A stretch of 64,000 nt of DNA from Bacillota bacterium (GTDB lineage: Bacteria; Bacillota; Clostridia; Peptostreptococcales; Anaerovoracaceae). The notes under the pieces are model-generated. The model made no database searches. It was not told the origin of the DNA and worked only from the letters and a program-made list of their open reading frames with translations. The position numbers and the translations under genes were made by a program. Where the stretch lies: contig JAUNFA010000008.1 in NCBI GenBank assembly GCA_030525285.1, forward strand, positions 4,033-68,032, read 5' to 3'. Positions 17,444 through 26,179 of the stretch are shown piece by piece. Every line of letters begins with the position of its first letter. Position 1 is the stretch's first letter.

Positions 17444-17794
17444 ATGAGCACTTCAATAGATAATCTCAGAAGGCTTAGTCAATATCCTGTGGGCGACCAT
17501 CAGGCAATAATGGATCTATATGTTGTAAGCGGCAGAGACATTGAATACATTTGCATCAGAATGGGAATGGATCCTATGGATGTGGTACATCTTCTGGAGG
17601 GATACGGAGAAAAGATTCTCACTGAAGAGGGTATGGATCAGTCAGGCAAGGGCAGGTTGTCCAAGCTGCCGCGAAAGATGATAGACGAATACGTGGAACA
17701 CTTTTATCCGGGAATAGCTACAAATCCGGCTAATGACTGGATCAATCTGGAAGAATATCTTAACAGACAGAATCCTAACTGGAGAATGACATAA
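17444..17794 (+). CDS. Hypothetical protein, 116 residues
   Basis: No family was recognised. The ATG follows the ileS stop with no gap and the gene's last base overlaps the rlmN start, so it is almost certainly translated as part of ileS-X-rlmN. The protein looks alpha-helical and soluble, has no signal peptide, and contains a segment near residues 30-52 (IEYICIRMGMDPMDVVHLLE) that could be a small helix-turn-helix-like bundle. Its C-terminus is rich in Asn, Trp and Pro. Position between two tRNA/rRNA-related genes suggests, but does not show, a translation-linked role. Confidence 0.7.
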   Translation: MSTSIDNLRRLSQYPVGDHQAIMDLYVVSGRDIEYICIRMGMDPMDVVHLLEGYGEKILTEEGMDQSGKGRLSKLPRKMIDEYVEHFYPGIATNPANDWINLEEYLNRQNPNWRMT

Positions 17795-18831
17795 TGAACA
17801 GAACAGATCTTCTGGGAATGACAACTGAAGAACTTAAGGAGTTTGCCGTGGAAATGGGTGAAAAGCCCTTCCGCGGCAAGCAATTATTCAAATGGATATC
17901 AGCAGGCGAGAAGAATTTTGAAAACATGACGGATTTTCCCAAGGGACTGCGGGAAAAACTTACTGAAACAGCCTGCATAGGAACTCTTGAGATACTTGAG
18001 GAACAAATTGATGCCGGTGACGGTACGAGAAAATTCCTTTTCGGTCTTGAAGACGGTAATGCTGTTGAAGGTGTTTTCATGAAATACAGATACGGCAATT
18101 CCATGTGCATTTCTTCTCAGGTGGGATGCAGAATGGGATGTGTGTTCTGCGCTTCAGGCCTTGATGGACTTGTGAGAAATCTGTCTGCAGGTGAAATGTA
18201 CGATCAGATTCTTCTGGCGGAGGAATCAACAGGTGAGAAAATCAATCATCTGGTGATTATGGGAACCGGAGAACCCTTTGATAATTACGTTAATTTAAGC
18301 AGATTTCTGAAGCTTATTCACCATGAAAAGGGCCGTAACATGAGTTACAGGAACATTACGGTATCCACAAGCGGCATTGTGCCGGGAATATTAAAATTCG
18401 GAGAAGAATTCCCTCAGGTGAATCTGGCAATTTCATTACACAGACTTGACGATGAGGGGAGAAGTGCTCTAATGCCTGTGAACAGAGCATATCCTTTGGA
18501 TTCTCTTCTTGAAGTGGCAAAAAATCATGCATTGACTACGGGCAGGCGTGTTACTTTCGAGTATGCACTGATAAAGGGAGAAAATGATTCAGATGAAGAC
18601 GTGGCACGAATCATAAAGAAATTGCGAGGCATTCTGTGTCATGTTAATCTGATTCCTCTTAATGCTGTCAAGGAGACAGGACTTAACGGTTCAGGCAGGA
18701 AAAGAGCCGCCGAAATCGCGAAAATACTGGAAGATAACGGGATTGCATGTACTGTAAGGCGTGAACTGGGTGCTGCTATAGATGGTGCATGCGGTCAGCT
18801 GAGACTCAAAAGCAGGACCAAAAACGGTTGA
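17794..18831 (+). CDS. rlmN: 23S rRNA/tRNA adenine-C2 methyltransferase RlmN
   Basis: RlmN is a radical-SAM enzyme that methylates C2 of A2503 in 23S rRNA and A37 in some tRNAs. The Fe-S cluster motif is C112-RMG-C116-VF-C119 within QVGCRMGCVFCASG. The SAM-binding GTGEPFDNY segment follows, and a conserved C-terminal Cys lies in GIACTVRRELGAAIDGACGQL. Length (345 residues) is normal. The start overlaps the preceding gene by one base. A promoter for the next gene lies within its last codons. Confidence 0.95.
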   Translation: MNRTDLLGMTTEELKEFAVEMGEKPFRGKQLFKWISAGEKNFENMTDFPKGLREKLTETACIGTLEILEEQIDAGDGTRKFLFGLEDGNAVEGVFMKYRYGNSMCISSQVGCRMGCVFCASGLDGLVRNLSAGEMYDQILLAEESTGEKINHLVIMGTGEPFDNYVNLSRFLKLIHHEKGRNMSYRNITVSTSGIVPGILKFGEEFPQVNLAISLHRLDDEGRSALMPVNRAYPLDSLLEVAKNHALTTGRRVTFEYALIKGENDSDEDVARIIKKLRGILCHVNLIPLNAVKETGLNGSGRKRAAEIAKILEDNGIACTVRRELGAAIDGACGQLRLKSRTKNG

Positions 18832-18856
18832 AGACACAGATTGTATGGTGTATAAT
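18828..18856 (+). promoter_or_regulatory. Promoter for P-loop gene
   Basis: TTGAAG (18828-18833), a 17-nt spacer and TATAAT (18851-18856) lie at the end of rlmN, 50 nt before the next ATG. Confidence 0.65.
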
Positions 18857-18905
18857 CAAACTAACCCGAAAGGGGTGTCAATTACATGTATGGAGGGCAA
18901 GATTT

Positions 18906-19328
18906 ATGGTGAAGTTATTAGTAGGACACAAGGGCAGTGGTAAGACCAGCCAGATGGTTCAGATGGCAAATGATGCAATCGGAACATGTAGCGGAAGCAT
19001 AGTTTTTATTAATAAGAATACAAGACTTAACACTGAGTTAAGCCGAAATATAAGAGTTGTGTGCATGGAGGATTTCGAGCACATTACAAATATTGATGAA
19101 TATATCGGATTCCTGTATGGAATCATCAGTTCAGATCACGATATCGAGACTATTTTCATTGACAGCATTCTGAAGCATGCAGATGTTTCACTTGGAGATT
19201 TGCCGGTGTTCATCAACAGACTCAAGGGTATCTCACAGAACTATGGACTTGATTTCATCGTAAGCGTAAGCGCTGAGAAGGAAGAAATGATTGGTGTTGA
19301 TTTCAGCGGATGCGAAATCATTAACTAA
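18906..19328 (+). CDS. Small P-loop ATP-binding protein of unknown function
   Basis: This 140-residue protein starts MVKLLVGHKGSGKTSQM with a Walker A loop at residues 7-14 and has a Walker B-like strand (IETIFIDSILKHAD). It looks like a minimal RecA/ASCE-type nucleotide-binding domain with no added modules. The start at 18906 is chosen for GGAGGG about 8 nt upstream; the longer frame from 18789 runs back through the promoter and rlmN. It stands alone between its own promoter and a terminator. Function is unknown. Confidence 0.7.
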   Translation: MVKLLVGHKGSGKTSQMVQMANDAIGTCSGSIVFINKNTRLNTELSRNIRVVCMEDFEHITNIDEYIGFLYGIISSDHDIETIFIDSILKHADVSLGDLPVFINRLKGISQNYGLDFIVSVSAEKEEMIGVDFSGCEIIN

Positions 19329-19347
19329 GACATATGACAGACTACAG

Positions 19348-19373
19348 ATGGCGGTGGTTTCACCGCCATTTAT
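19348..19373 (+). terminator. Terminator after P-loop gene
   Basis: ATGGCGGTG (19348-19356) pairs with CACCGCCAT (19361-19369) across a GTTT loop and is followed by a short T-rich run. Confidence 0.65.
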
Positions 19374-19409
19374 TATGTGCAAATTGTATTGAAAGTGAAG
19401 TGATAATAA

Positions 19410-20300
19410 ATGAAAAAAGCGTACGTTTTTGTGATTCTGACCGCAGTTTTGTTCGGAACCATGGAGACTGCATGTAAAATAGCCGGAAATAATTTAGACT
19501 CTTTCCAGCTGACTTTTCTGCGTTTCGCCATAGGTGGAATAATACTTCTGCCGCTGGCAATAAGAGAAATCAGAATGAATAATGTCAAGCTGGGAGCTAA
19601 GGATTTCCTGATTCTGACGGGAGTTGGAACACTGGGAATTGCCGTAAGCATGGTATTCTTTCAGCTGGGAGTGGGAGCATCAAACGCGTCAACGGCATCG
19701 GTGCTTATATCCATAAATCCGCTGTTTACAATGATTTTCGCTCATTTTTTTACAGAAGAGAAGATGAATATGCACAAGACATACGTGCTGGCAATTGCAT
19801 TCATAGGACTTATTTTCATGATAAGACCATGGGATGTTCAGGAAGGCAATACGGTATGGGGTATCATATGTATGCTCATCGCTGCAATTACCTTCGGAGC
19901 ATATACTGTAGCAGGCAAAGTAAGTGTCAGGAAGATGGGGCTTATGGCGCAGACCAGCTTCAGTTTCATATTGGGTTCGGCGATTCTTCTTGTTATAATT
20001 CTTATTACAGGTAAGCCGGTTGTTGCCGGAGTTGCAGATAATTTTCTCCTTGTTATGTACACAGGTATATTTGTTACAGGTATAGGATATTGGAGCTATT
20101 TCAAGGCGATTAAGCTTGCAGATGCGGCAACAGGTTCTGTGGCATTCCTACTCAAGCCGGCCATTGCTCCGGTAATAGCAGTCATATTCCTCAGGGAGAC
20201 GATTTTGTGGAATACTGTAGTGGGAATACTTCTTATTCTTGTGGCATCATATATGAATGTAAGATTTGGCAAGGTGAAAAAAGATGGAATTAAGTCTTAA
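19410..20300 (+). CDS. EamA-family (DMT) transporter
   Basis: This 296-residue protein has about ten hydrophobic helices in two EamA repeats, each opening with the characteristic AxxFG segment (AVLFGTMETACKI and AITFGAYTVAGKV). DMT transporters move metabolites such as amino acids or their derivatives across the membrane; the substrate is unknown. It begins after a terminator and its 3' end overlaps the CoA-type NUDIX gene by 17 nt, suggesting cotranscription with that gene and the nitrilase-family amidase. Confidence 0.85.
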   Translation: MKKAYVFVILTAVLFGTMETACKIAGNNLDSFQLTFLRFAIGGIILLPLAIREIRMNNVKLGAKDFLILTGVGTLGIAVSMVFFQLGVGASNASTASVLISINPLFTMIFAHFFTEEKMNMHKTYVLAIAFIGLIFMIRPWDVQEGNTVWGIICMLIAAITFGAYTVAGKVSVRKMGLMAQTSFSFILGSAILLVIILITGKPVVAGVADNFLLVMYTGIFVTGIGYWSYFKAIKLADAATGSVAFLLKPAIAPVIAVIFLRETILWNTVVGILLILVASYMNVRFGKVKKDGIKS

Positions 20301-20925
20301 AAACGTGCGCGATATTTTTGAGGGCAGAGTACCGGGGGCGGATGCGGAATATAGCTTCTTTTCGGTGCTTGTTCCCCTTGTTGAAAAAGATGGACAGTTG
20401 AATCTTCTGTACGAGGTCAGAGGAAGCAAACTGGATAGACAGCCGGGAGAAATATGCTTCCCGGGAGGTGCTCTTGAAGAAGGGGAGACCATCGAAGAGT
20501 GTGCTGTCAGGGAAACCTGCGAGGAGTTGGGAATCCAGGCAGATGACATTGACGTGGTGACACAACTGGACACGGTATATACGTATAATAATTTCGCTAT
20601 GTACTGCTTCCTGGGCATAATTGACGAGGAGGTGCTTGGCAGGATGCATTTTAATGATGTAGAGGTTGAGTCTACATTTCTGGTGCCTCTATCTTATTTC
20701 ATTGAAAATCCTCCAAGAGTGTACACGACTCATGTGAAGCCGGTTGTATCAGATGACTTCCCTTATGACGTTGTAACAGGTGGCAAACCATACAAGTGGA
20801 GAGGTGGTAAGGGAATAGTCCCTGTCTACGAGGCATACGAAGGCCATGTCATATGGGGGCTTACTGCCAGGATAACGAGAAAATTTGCTGAGATAATTAA
20901 GGAAAGGATGGAACAGTATGTTTAA
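20284..20925 (+). CDS. NUDIX CoA pyrophosphatase-like hydrolase
   Basis: The 213-residue protein has the Nudix box GALEEGETIEECAVRETCEE preceded by the CoA-type motif region LLYEVRGSKLDRQPGEICFP. That combination marks the NudL/YeaB group, which cleaves CoA and acyl-CoA to 4'-phosphopantetheine and 3',5'-ADP. Its start overlaps the transporter end, with AAGGTG about 8 nt upstream, and its end overlaps the amidase gene by 8 nt. A role in CoA turnover is expected from the family. Confidence 0.85.
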   Translation: MELSLKNVRDIFEGRVPGADAEYSFFSVLVPLVEKDGQLNLLYEVRGSKLDRQPGEICFPGGALEEGETIEECAVRETCEELGIQADDIDVVTQLDTVYTYNNFAMYCFLGIIDEEVLGRMHFNDVEVESTFLVPLSYFIENPPRVYTTHVKPVVSDDFPYDVVTGGKPYKWRGGKGIVPVYEAYEGHVIWGLTARITRKFAEIIKERMEQYV

Positions 20926-21721
20926 ACTTGCATTGTGCCAGTTAAAGGGATCATATGATAAGAATGAGAGCAGAGAAACTGTCAGAAAGTATGTTACCGA
21001 GGCTGCAGGAAATGGAGCAGATGTGATTGTGTTGCCGGAAATGTGGGACTGCCCTTATTCCAATGATTACTTCAGAGAATACGCAGAAACAGAAAACGGG
21101 GAAACTGTCAGATTTATGTCCGAACTTGCTGCAGGACTTGGAATATATCTTATTGGCGGTTCTATTGCAGAACTTGATGGTGATAAGGTCTACAACACCG
21201 CTTTCTGTTTTGACAGAGAAGGTAAAATCATAGGAAAACACAGGAAGGCTCACCTGTTTGATATAGATGTTGAGGGTAGAATAAGGTTCATGGAATCAGA
21301 AACACTTACTGCCGGTGACTCTTCAACTGTTATAGATACGGAATTCGGCAAAATGGGAATTGCTATATGTTACGATGTGAGATTCCCTGAGTTGTTCCGA
21401 AGAATGACTCTTGACGGAGCGAGAATTGTGATTCTTCCTGCAGCTTTTAACATAACGACCGGAACTGCTCACTGGGATATTACAATGAGAGCAAGAGCCC
21501 TTGATAATCAGATTTACTTCGCTGCCAATTCTCCGGCAAGGGATGAGGATGGTATATACGTAGCTTACGGTAACTCATGTGTGGTAAGTCCGTGGGGAGA
21601 TTTCGTTGCTCATGCAGACGAGAAGGAATGCATAGTATATGCTGACATTGATTTTGATTATGAAGACTCCATAAGAAATCAGTTGCCGTTGCTAAAGCAT
21701 CGCAGACCGGAGCTTTATTAA
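20918..21721 (+). CDS. Carbon-nitrogen hydrolase, omega-amidase (Nit2)-like
   Basis: The nitrilase-superfamily catalytic triad is visible as E41 (VLPEMW), K110 (RKAHLFD) and C151 (AICYDVRFPE). The MWDCPYS and CYDVRFPELFR context resembles omega-amidases (Nit2/YafV), which deaminate alpha-ketoglutaramate and alpha-ketosuccinamate, but other amide substrates are possible. It is 267 residues and full length. It overlaps the NUDIX gene by 8 nt and is followed 16 nt later by a second EamA transporter, giving a transporter-NUDIX-amidase-transporter block. Confidence 0.85.
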   Translation: MFKLALCQLKGSYDKNESRETVRKYVTEAAGNGADVIVLPEMWDCPYSNDYFREYAETENGETVRFMSELAAGLGIYLIGGSIAELDGDKVYNTAFCFDREGKIIGKHRKAHLFDIDVEGRIRFMESETLTAGDSSTVIDTEFGKMGIAICYDVRFPELFRRMTLDGARIVILPAAFNITTGTAHWDITMRARALDNQIYFAANSPARDEDGIYVAYGNSCVVSPWGDFVAHADEKECIVYADIDFDYEDSIRNQLPLLKHRRPELY

Positions 21722-21737
21722 AGAAGCATAAGCGTAT

Positions 21738-22640
21738 ATGGACAATAAGAAGGAAATAAAAGGTTATATACAAGTTGCAATTGCGGGGATTTTATGGGGA
21801 TTGGTTGGTATTTTTACTATGACTCTATCGAATCTCGGTGTATCTTCTGTTTTGGCAAGTTTTCTAAGGATAGGATTTGCTTTTGTTGTAATACTTGTAA
21901 TGACCCTTGCGGTATGTGGAGTAAAGTCGCTTAAAATATCCTTTCGCACTTTTGTAGGATGCTTTGTAGCTGGAGTGCTGTGTCATGGTATATATAATCT
22001 TTTTTATTTAACAGCAGTAGTAAAAATGGGAGTTACACCAGCTTCGGTAATGCTAAGAACGGCACCTATTTTTACTGTAGCGGCTTCTGTAATAATATTT
22101 AGAGAACATATCAGTCGAATTAAAGGACTGTCGCTTACACTTAATATAATAGGATGCACAATGGCAGTTGTGGGTGGCACGACTTTGAACGGCAGTTTTA
22201 ATATTTCAGGGTTGCTTTGTGGACTTGGCGCTGGATGTACCTATGGACTCTTAGCTATTGTAATAAAGCTGATTCCGGCAAATGTTCATTCTTTGGTGAT
22301 AAGCACGTACAGCTATTTTTTTGCGGCAGTTCTGTTATGTGCAGTAGCAAAACCTTGGGAGCATGCGGAAATTTTATCCTTTAAAATTATGATTACAGGG
22401 TTTGCTTTTGGCCTTATTGCGACGGCAGCTGCCTATGGCGTGTATTACGCAGGAATTCAAAAGATAAAAGAAAGCAGTAGGGTGCCGATATTTGCCTCGG
22501 TTGAAATTATTGCTGCGGCTTTTACAGGGGTCGTGTTCTGTGGTGATTATTTGAATGTTTTTAATTTAGTAGGAATAATTATGATACTTGTTTCTGTAAT
22601 AATCTTATGTATTCAACCTAAAGCAATAGATAAAGGCTGA
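21738..22640 (+). CDS. EamA-family (DMT) transporter
   Basis: This 300-residue protein has ten predicted membrane helices in two EamA halves (GILWGLVGIFTM and GLGAGCTYGLLAIVIK). Its codons appear visibly richer in A and T than those of its neighbours, an impression not computed, which may mean later acquisition. It follows the amidase by 16 nt without a clear terminator and is closed by the hairpin shared with citrate synthase. The substrate is unknown. Confidence 0.82.
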   Translation: MDNKKEIKGYIQVAIAGILWGLVGIFTMTLSNLGVSSVLASFLRIGFAFVVILVMTLAVCGVKSLKISFRTFVGCFVAGVLCHGIYNLFYLTAVVKMGVTPASVMLRTAPIFTVAASVIIFREHISRIKGLSLTLNIIGCTMAVVGGTTLNGSFNISGLLCGLGAGCTYGLLAIVIKLIPANVHSLVISTYSYFFAAVLLCAVAKPWEHAEILSFKIMITGFAFGLIATAAAYGVYYAGIQKIKESSRVPIFASVEIIAAAFTGVVFCGDYLNVFNLVGIIMILVSVIILCIQPKAIDKG

Positions 22641-22683
22641 AACAAACCTTAAAGCTAAGAACTTGGATTATAACAATAAAACG

Positions 22684-22710
22684 AACCCCAGAAGTCTGAC
22701 TTCTGGGGTT
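22684..22710. terminator. Bidirectional terminator
   Basis: AACCCCAGAAG (22684-22694) pairs perfectly with CTTCTGGGGTT (22700-22710). The T run is stronger on the minus strand, so it mainly ends the citrate synthase transcript. Confidence 0.85.
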
Positions 22711-22730
22711 CTGATTGTATATGTACAAGT

Positions 22731-24191
22731 TTATTCTGGTACTGGTATTGTAGTAATCCTATCTTCCATCTTGAGATATGGTCTAGGTTTCATTACAGAT
22801 TTGTATGCAGGTCGCATAAGTTTGCTTCCGTTACTTAATTCTTCTATTCTGTGTGCACACCATCCGCTAAGTCTTGCAGCAGCGAAGAGTGGTGTTATGA
22901 TTTCTTCAGGAATGCCCAGAGCTGTATAAACGAAGCCGGAATAAAGGTCTACATTAGCACACATAGGTGTTTCTCTTCCTCTGATTTCGGCCATTAGCTC
23001 AGGAGTTCGTTTCTCAATGTAGTTGCAAAGCTCAAAGGTTTCCATATAGTCATTGCCCTTTGCAAGTTTGTAGGCAACATCCTTTAATGCCTTGGCTCTA
23101 GGGTCAGAAAGAGTATAGATGGCATGTCCCATACCATAGATGAGACCGCTTCCGTCATTAGCCTCTTTCCTGAGAACCTTGCGTAGATATGCATCAACCT
23201 GACGCGGATTTGTCCAGTTACGAACGTTTTCTTTGAGATCGTTTAGCATGTGGACAACCTTAATGTTGGCACCACCGTGTCGAGGCCCCTTGAGAGAACC
23301 TATTGCGGCAGCAATTGTTGAATAAGTATCTGTTCCCGATGATGAAATCAGGTGTGTTGTAAAGGATGAATTGTTACCGCCACCATGTTCCATATGAAGA
23401 ATCATGGTGAGGTCGAGAAGCTTGGCTTCAAGATCTGTGTATTCACCTGTCGGTCTGATCATTCTGAGTATGTTCTCTGATGTACTTAACTCCGGAATAG
23501 GAGTGTGCAGGTGGAGACTTTCATTGTCATAGTGGGATCTCTTAGCCTGATATGCATATGAAATCAGGGCAGGGAAATAACCTATCAAATCAATTGACTG
23601 TCGAATTACATTCTCTATTGTGATATCGTCCGCTTTATCATCATATGTGTACAGAGCAAGAACACTTCTTGCAAGCTTATTCATAATGTTAACTGACGGT
23701 GTTGTCAAAATCATGTCACGAGCAAAACCCTGTGGGAGTTCTCTTTTCTTACCGATTTGCTTTTTGAAGGCTGCCAGCTCTTCTGCACTTGGCAGTTCTC
23801 CGAAAATGAGCAGGTAAGTTATTTCTTCGAATCCGAATCTGTCTTCATTTACACAGTTTTCAATAAGATCTTCAACGCTGTATCCTCTGTAATAAAGTCT
23901 GCCTTCTGTTGGAATCTTGTGGTTCTCACTGTCTTTAGTGTATCCGATTACTTCTCCGATTTTTGTAAGTCCGACAAGTACACCGGTACCATTGGCGTTT
24001 CGAAGACCTCTCTTAACATCATTTTCGATATATAAGTTGGTTTCTATATAGTTGCGTTCACATACTACTTCAGCACTGCTTTTGAGAAAGTCTTTGTGCT
24101 TGGCAGCATTCAGCTGGTTAATGTATTCTTCTCTTGCTGTATCTCGTACTGATTTTCTGATGCTCTTCTTCTGCTGAATTTTATCGCGCAT
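22731..24191 (-). CDS. Citrate synthase
   Basis: Condenses acetyl-CoA and oxaloacetate to citrate. Signature regions are HMEHGGGNNSSFTTHL and GSLKGPRHGGAN, GMGHAIYTLSDPRA, and ANVDLYSGFVYTALGIPEE near the C-terminus. These carry the catalytic His residues and the Asp, and mark the Si-type family that includes 2-methylcitrate synthases. At about 486 residues it is longer than the usual ~380-430 because of a basic, helical N-terminal extension of roughly 50 residues. Two in-frame ATGs are possible. AGGAGG is 9 nt from the ATG at 24191 but only 3 nt from that at 24197, so 24191 is preferred. It is monocistronic. In an anaerobe it probably feeds glutamate synthesis. Confidence 0.9.
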   Translation of the reverse strand: MRDKIQQKKSIRKSVRDTAREEYINQLNAAKHKDFLKSSAEVVCERNYIETNLYIENDVKRGLRNANGTGVLVGLTKIGEVIGYTKDSENHKIPTEGRLYYRGYSVEDLIENCVNEDRFGFEEITYLLIFGELPSAEELAAFKKQIGKKRELPQGFARDMILTTPSVNIMNKLARSVLALYTYDDKADDITIENVIRQSIDLIGYFPALISYAYQAKRSHYDNESLHLHTPIPELSTSENILRMIRPTGEYTDLEAKLLDLTMILHMEHGGGNNSSFTTHLISSSGTDTYSTIAAAIGSLKGPRHGGANIKVVHMLNDLKENVRNWTNPRQVDAYLRKVLRKEANDGSGLIYGMGHAIYTLSDPRAKALKDVAYKLAKGNDYMETFELCNYIEKRTPELMAEIRGRETPMCANVDLYSGFVYTALGIPEEIITPLFAAARLSGWCAHRIEELSNGSKLMRPAYKSVMKPRPYLKMEDRITTIPVPE

Positions 24192-24286
24192 ACGCATCCG
24201 CCTCCTTTCATATATTCTTCATTAATATCGTTCCAGTATACCATAAATAGGGATGATAATCTATGGAGGAAAAACAGTGTATACAA

Positions 24287-26179
24287 TTAATTGGATTTAA
24301 CCTTGGTCCAGAGGTTGGAAATATATTCTTTTGTTTTGCGTGGCTGATAATGGAAAACTTCGTTTGCAGGATTTGATGAATCCGGGGCACAACCTGAGTT
24401 CCCTTTGTACTCAACATCACGAAAATACTCAAAGGTTGATTTGACGGAGTTGTCGTAGCCAATGTATCTGGTGTTGACCTTTGACACTTCACTGTCCAAA
24501 AAGAAGTCCATAAATTTATATGCCAGATCGGTATTTCGGCAGTACTTTGTGAGTACCATTGCATCCGCCCATTCATTAGTACCTTCTGAAGGAACGAAGT
24601 AGTCCATATTTTTATTTTCATTTATGATATAAGCGGCATCGCCGGAATAAACAACGGCCATTGCCTTACTGCCTGAAATCATGTTATCCATAACATCATC
24701 ACCTACATATACAGGATTCATGGCGTCCTTTTGCTCAATAAGCCAGTTATACGCTTCTTTAAGCTTGCCTCTGTCCTTGGTATTCATAGAATATCCCAGA
24801 GACTTGAGGGCTATCATGAAAGAATCTCTTTCGGAATCGTACATGTAAATCTGATTTTTGTATTTAGTGTTTCGAAGAATATTCCAGCCTTGCTGCAGAT
24901 CCTTTTTATCGACAATATTCTTGTTGTAGACAATTCCCACATTACCCCAGTAATAGGGAACAGAATATTTGCATCCCGGGTCGTATTCGTTATCTTTGAG
25001 ATTTGAAAGGATGGCATTTTTTCTTGTAATTTTGCTCCAGTCGATTTTCTTGAGGTATTTTTCATCAATAAGTCGCTCGATCATGTAGTCGGAAGGAACG
25101 AGTATGTCGTAGGTTGAACCGCTCTCCAGCTTGGTATACATGGACTCATTGCTGTCATAGGTCTCGTAGACAACTTTGCAGTCATATTTTTCTTCAAAAT
25201 CGGCAACAAGATTCATGTCCATATATTCACCGCCGTTAAACACTCTTAATGTCTGCTTGTTGGAAATAGCAGAAAACTGCGCGGCACATACTACTGCAAT
25301 GACTGTAATGGTTGCGGTAACACTCCAGAATACGATTTTATCGCGTTTGCGGCTGCTTCGTTTTCGCATTACTTTGCCTGAGAGGGAAGGACGATTTTTT
25401 TTCTTTTCCTTAATTAGAGGCCACAGATTCATAGCGATAAGCCCTAGTGCAACTACCAGAATGAGGAGTGTGGACAGAGCATTTATTGTAGGATTTATTC
25501 GCTTTGTCATATTGTAAACAAGAATGGATATGTTGGAGACTCCATTACCTGTTACGAAGTAAGATACAATAAAATCATCCAGGGACATAGTGAATGCCAA
25601 TAGCATGCCTGCAAAAATGCCCGGTTTGAGAAGAGGTACCACAACCTTTGTAAGAGCCTGGTAAGGTGTTGCACCCAGGTCCATTGCAGCATTGGGAAGA
25701 TTTGAATCCATACTGCGGACTTTAGGATAAACACTTGTTATTACAAAAGGCGTGCAGAATACTATGTGCGCAAGGAGCATGGTAATATAGCCACGCTGCA
25801 GACCAGCGGAGCTGAATAAAATCATCAGGCTTATAGCAGTTACTATATCCGGATTCATGATAGGTACATTATTAATATTTAGCAGCCATTCCTTGAGCAG
25901 CCTGCGGCTTTTGGAAAGCCCGATAGCTGTTATTGTACCGAGAACCGTCGATATAATGGTGGAAAATATGGCTATGCTTATTGATACATATACTGCCGCA
26001 AGTATGTTCTGATCGGAGATCAGTTTGCCGTACCACTGCATGGAGAACCCTGTGAAATTCGTCAGAGATTTAGACGAATTGAAGGAAAAAAACATGGTAA
26101 CGGCAATAGGCAGATAGAAAAAAAGAAAGCATAGGAGAATATAGAGTTTTGCTCCGATCTTTATTTTTTTTAATCTCAT
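24287..26179 (-). CDS. PotC-PotD fusion: spermidine/putrescine permease joined to substrate-binding protein
   Basis: Residues 1 to about 265 are a PotC-type permease with six helices and an EAA-like cytoplasmic loop (NAAMDLGATPYQALTKVVVPLLKPG). A basic linker and one more helix near residues 277-297 lead into a PotD-type binding domain (LRVFNGGEYMDMNLVADFEEKYDC to the end). The result is a binding protein tethered to the channel in place of a separate lipoprotein. The frame is continuous over 630 residues. It starts inside potB by a 4-base ATGA overlap. Together with PotA and PotB it should import polyamines. Confidence 0.9.
   Translation of the reverse strand: MRLKKIKIGAKLYILLCFLFFYLPIAVTMFFSFNSSKSLTNFTGFSMQWYGKLISDQNILAAVYVSISIAIFSTIISTVLGTITAIGLSKSRRLLKEWLLNINNVPIMNPDIVTAISLMILFSSAGLQRGYITMLLAHIVFCTPFVITSVYPKVRSMDSNLPNAAMDLGATPYQALTKVVVPLLKPGIFAGMLLAFTMSLDDFIVSYFVTGNGVSNISILVYNMTKRINPTINALSTLLILVVALGLIAMNLWPLIKEKKKNRPSLSGKVMRKRSSRKRDKIVFWSVTATITVIAVVCAAQFSAISNKQTLRVFNGGEYMDMNLVADFEEKYDCKVVYETYDSNESMYTKLESGSTYDILVPSDYMIERLIDEKYLKKIDWSKITRKNAILSNLKDNEYDPGCKYSVPYYWGNVGIVYNKNIVDKKDLQQGWNILRNTKYKNQIYMYDSERDSFMIALKSLGYSMNTKDRGKLKEAYNWLIEQKDAMNPVYVGDDVMDNMISGSKAMAVVYSGDAAYIINENKNMDYFVPSEGTNEWADAMVLTKYCRNTDLAYKFMDFFLDSEVSKVNTRYIGYDNSVKSTFEYFRDVEYKGNSGCAPDSSNPANEVFHYQPRKTKEYISNLWTKVKSN

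Noticed and set aside
24900-25700. PotC-PotD fusion as a sequencing frameshift
   Set aside because: The linker is in frame, encodes a sensible basic stretch and membrane helix, and the gene overlaps potB normally.
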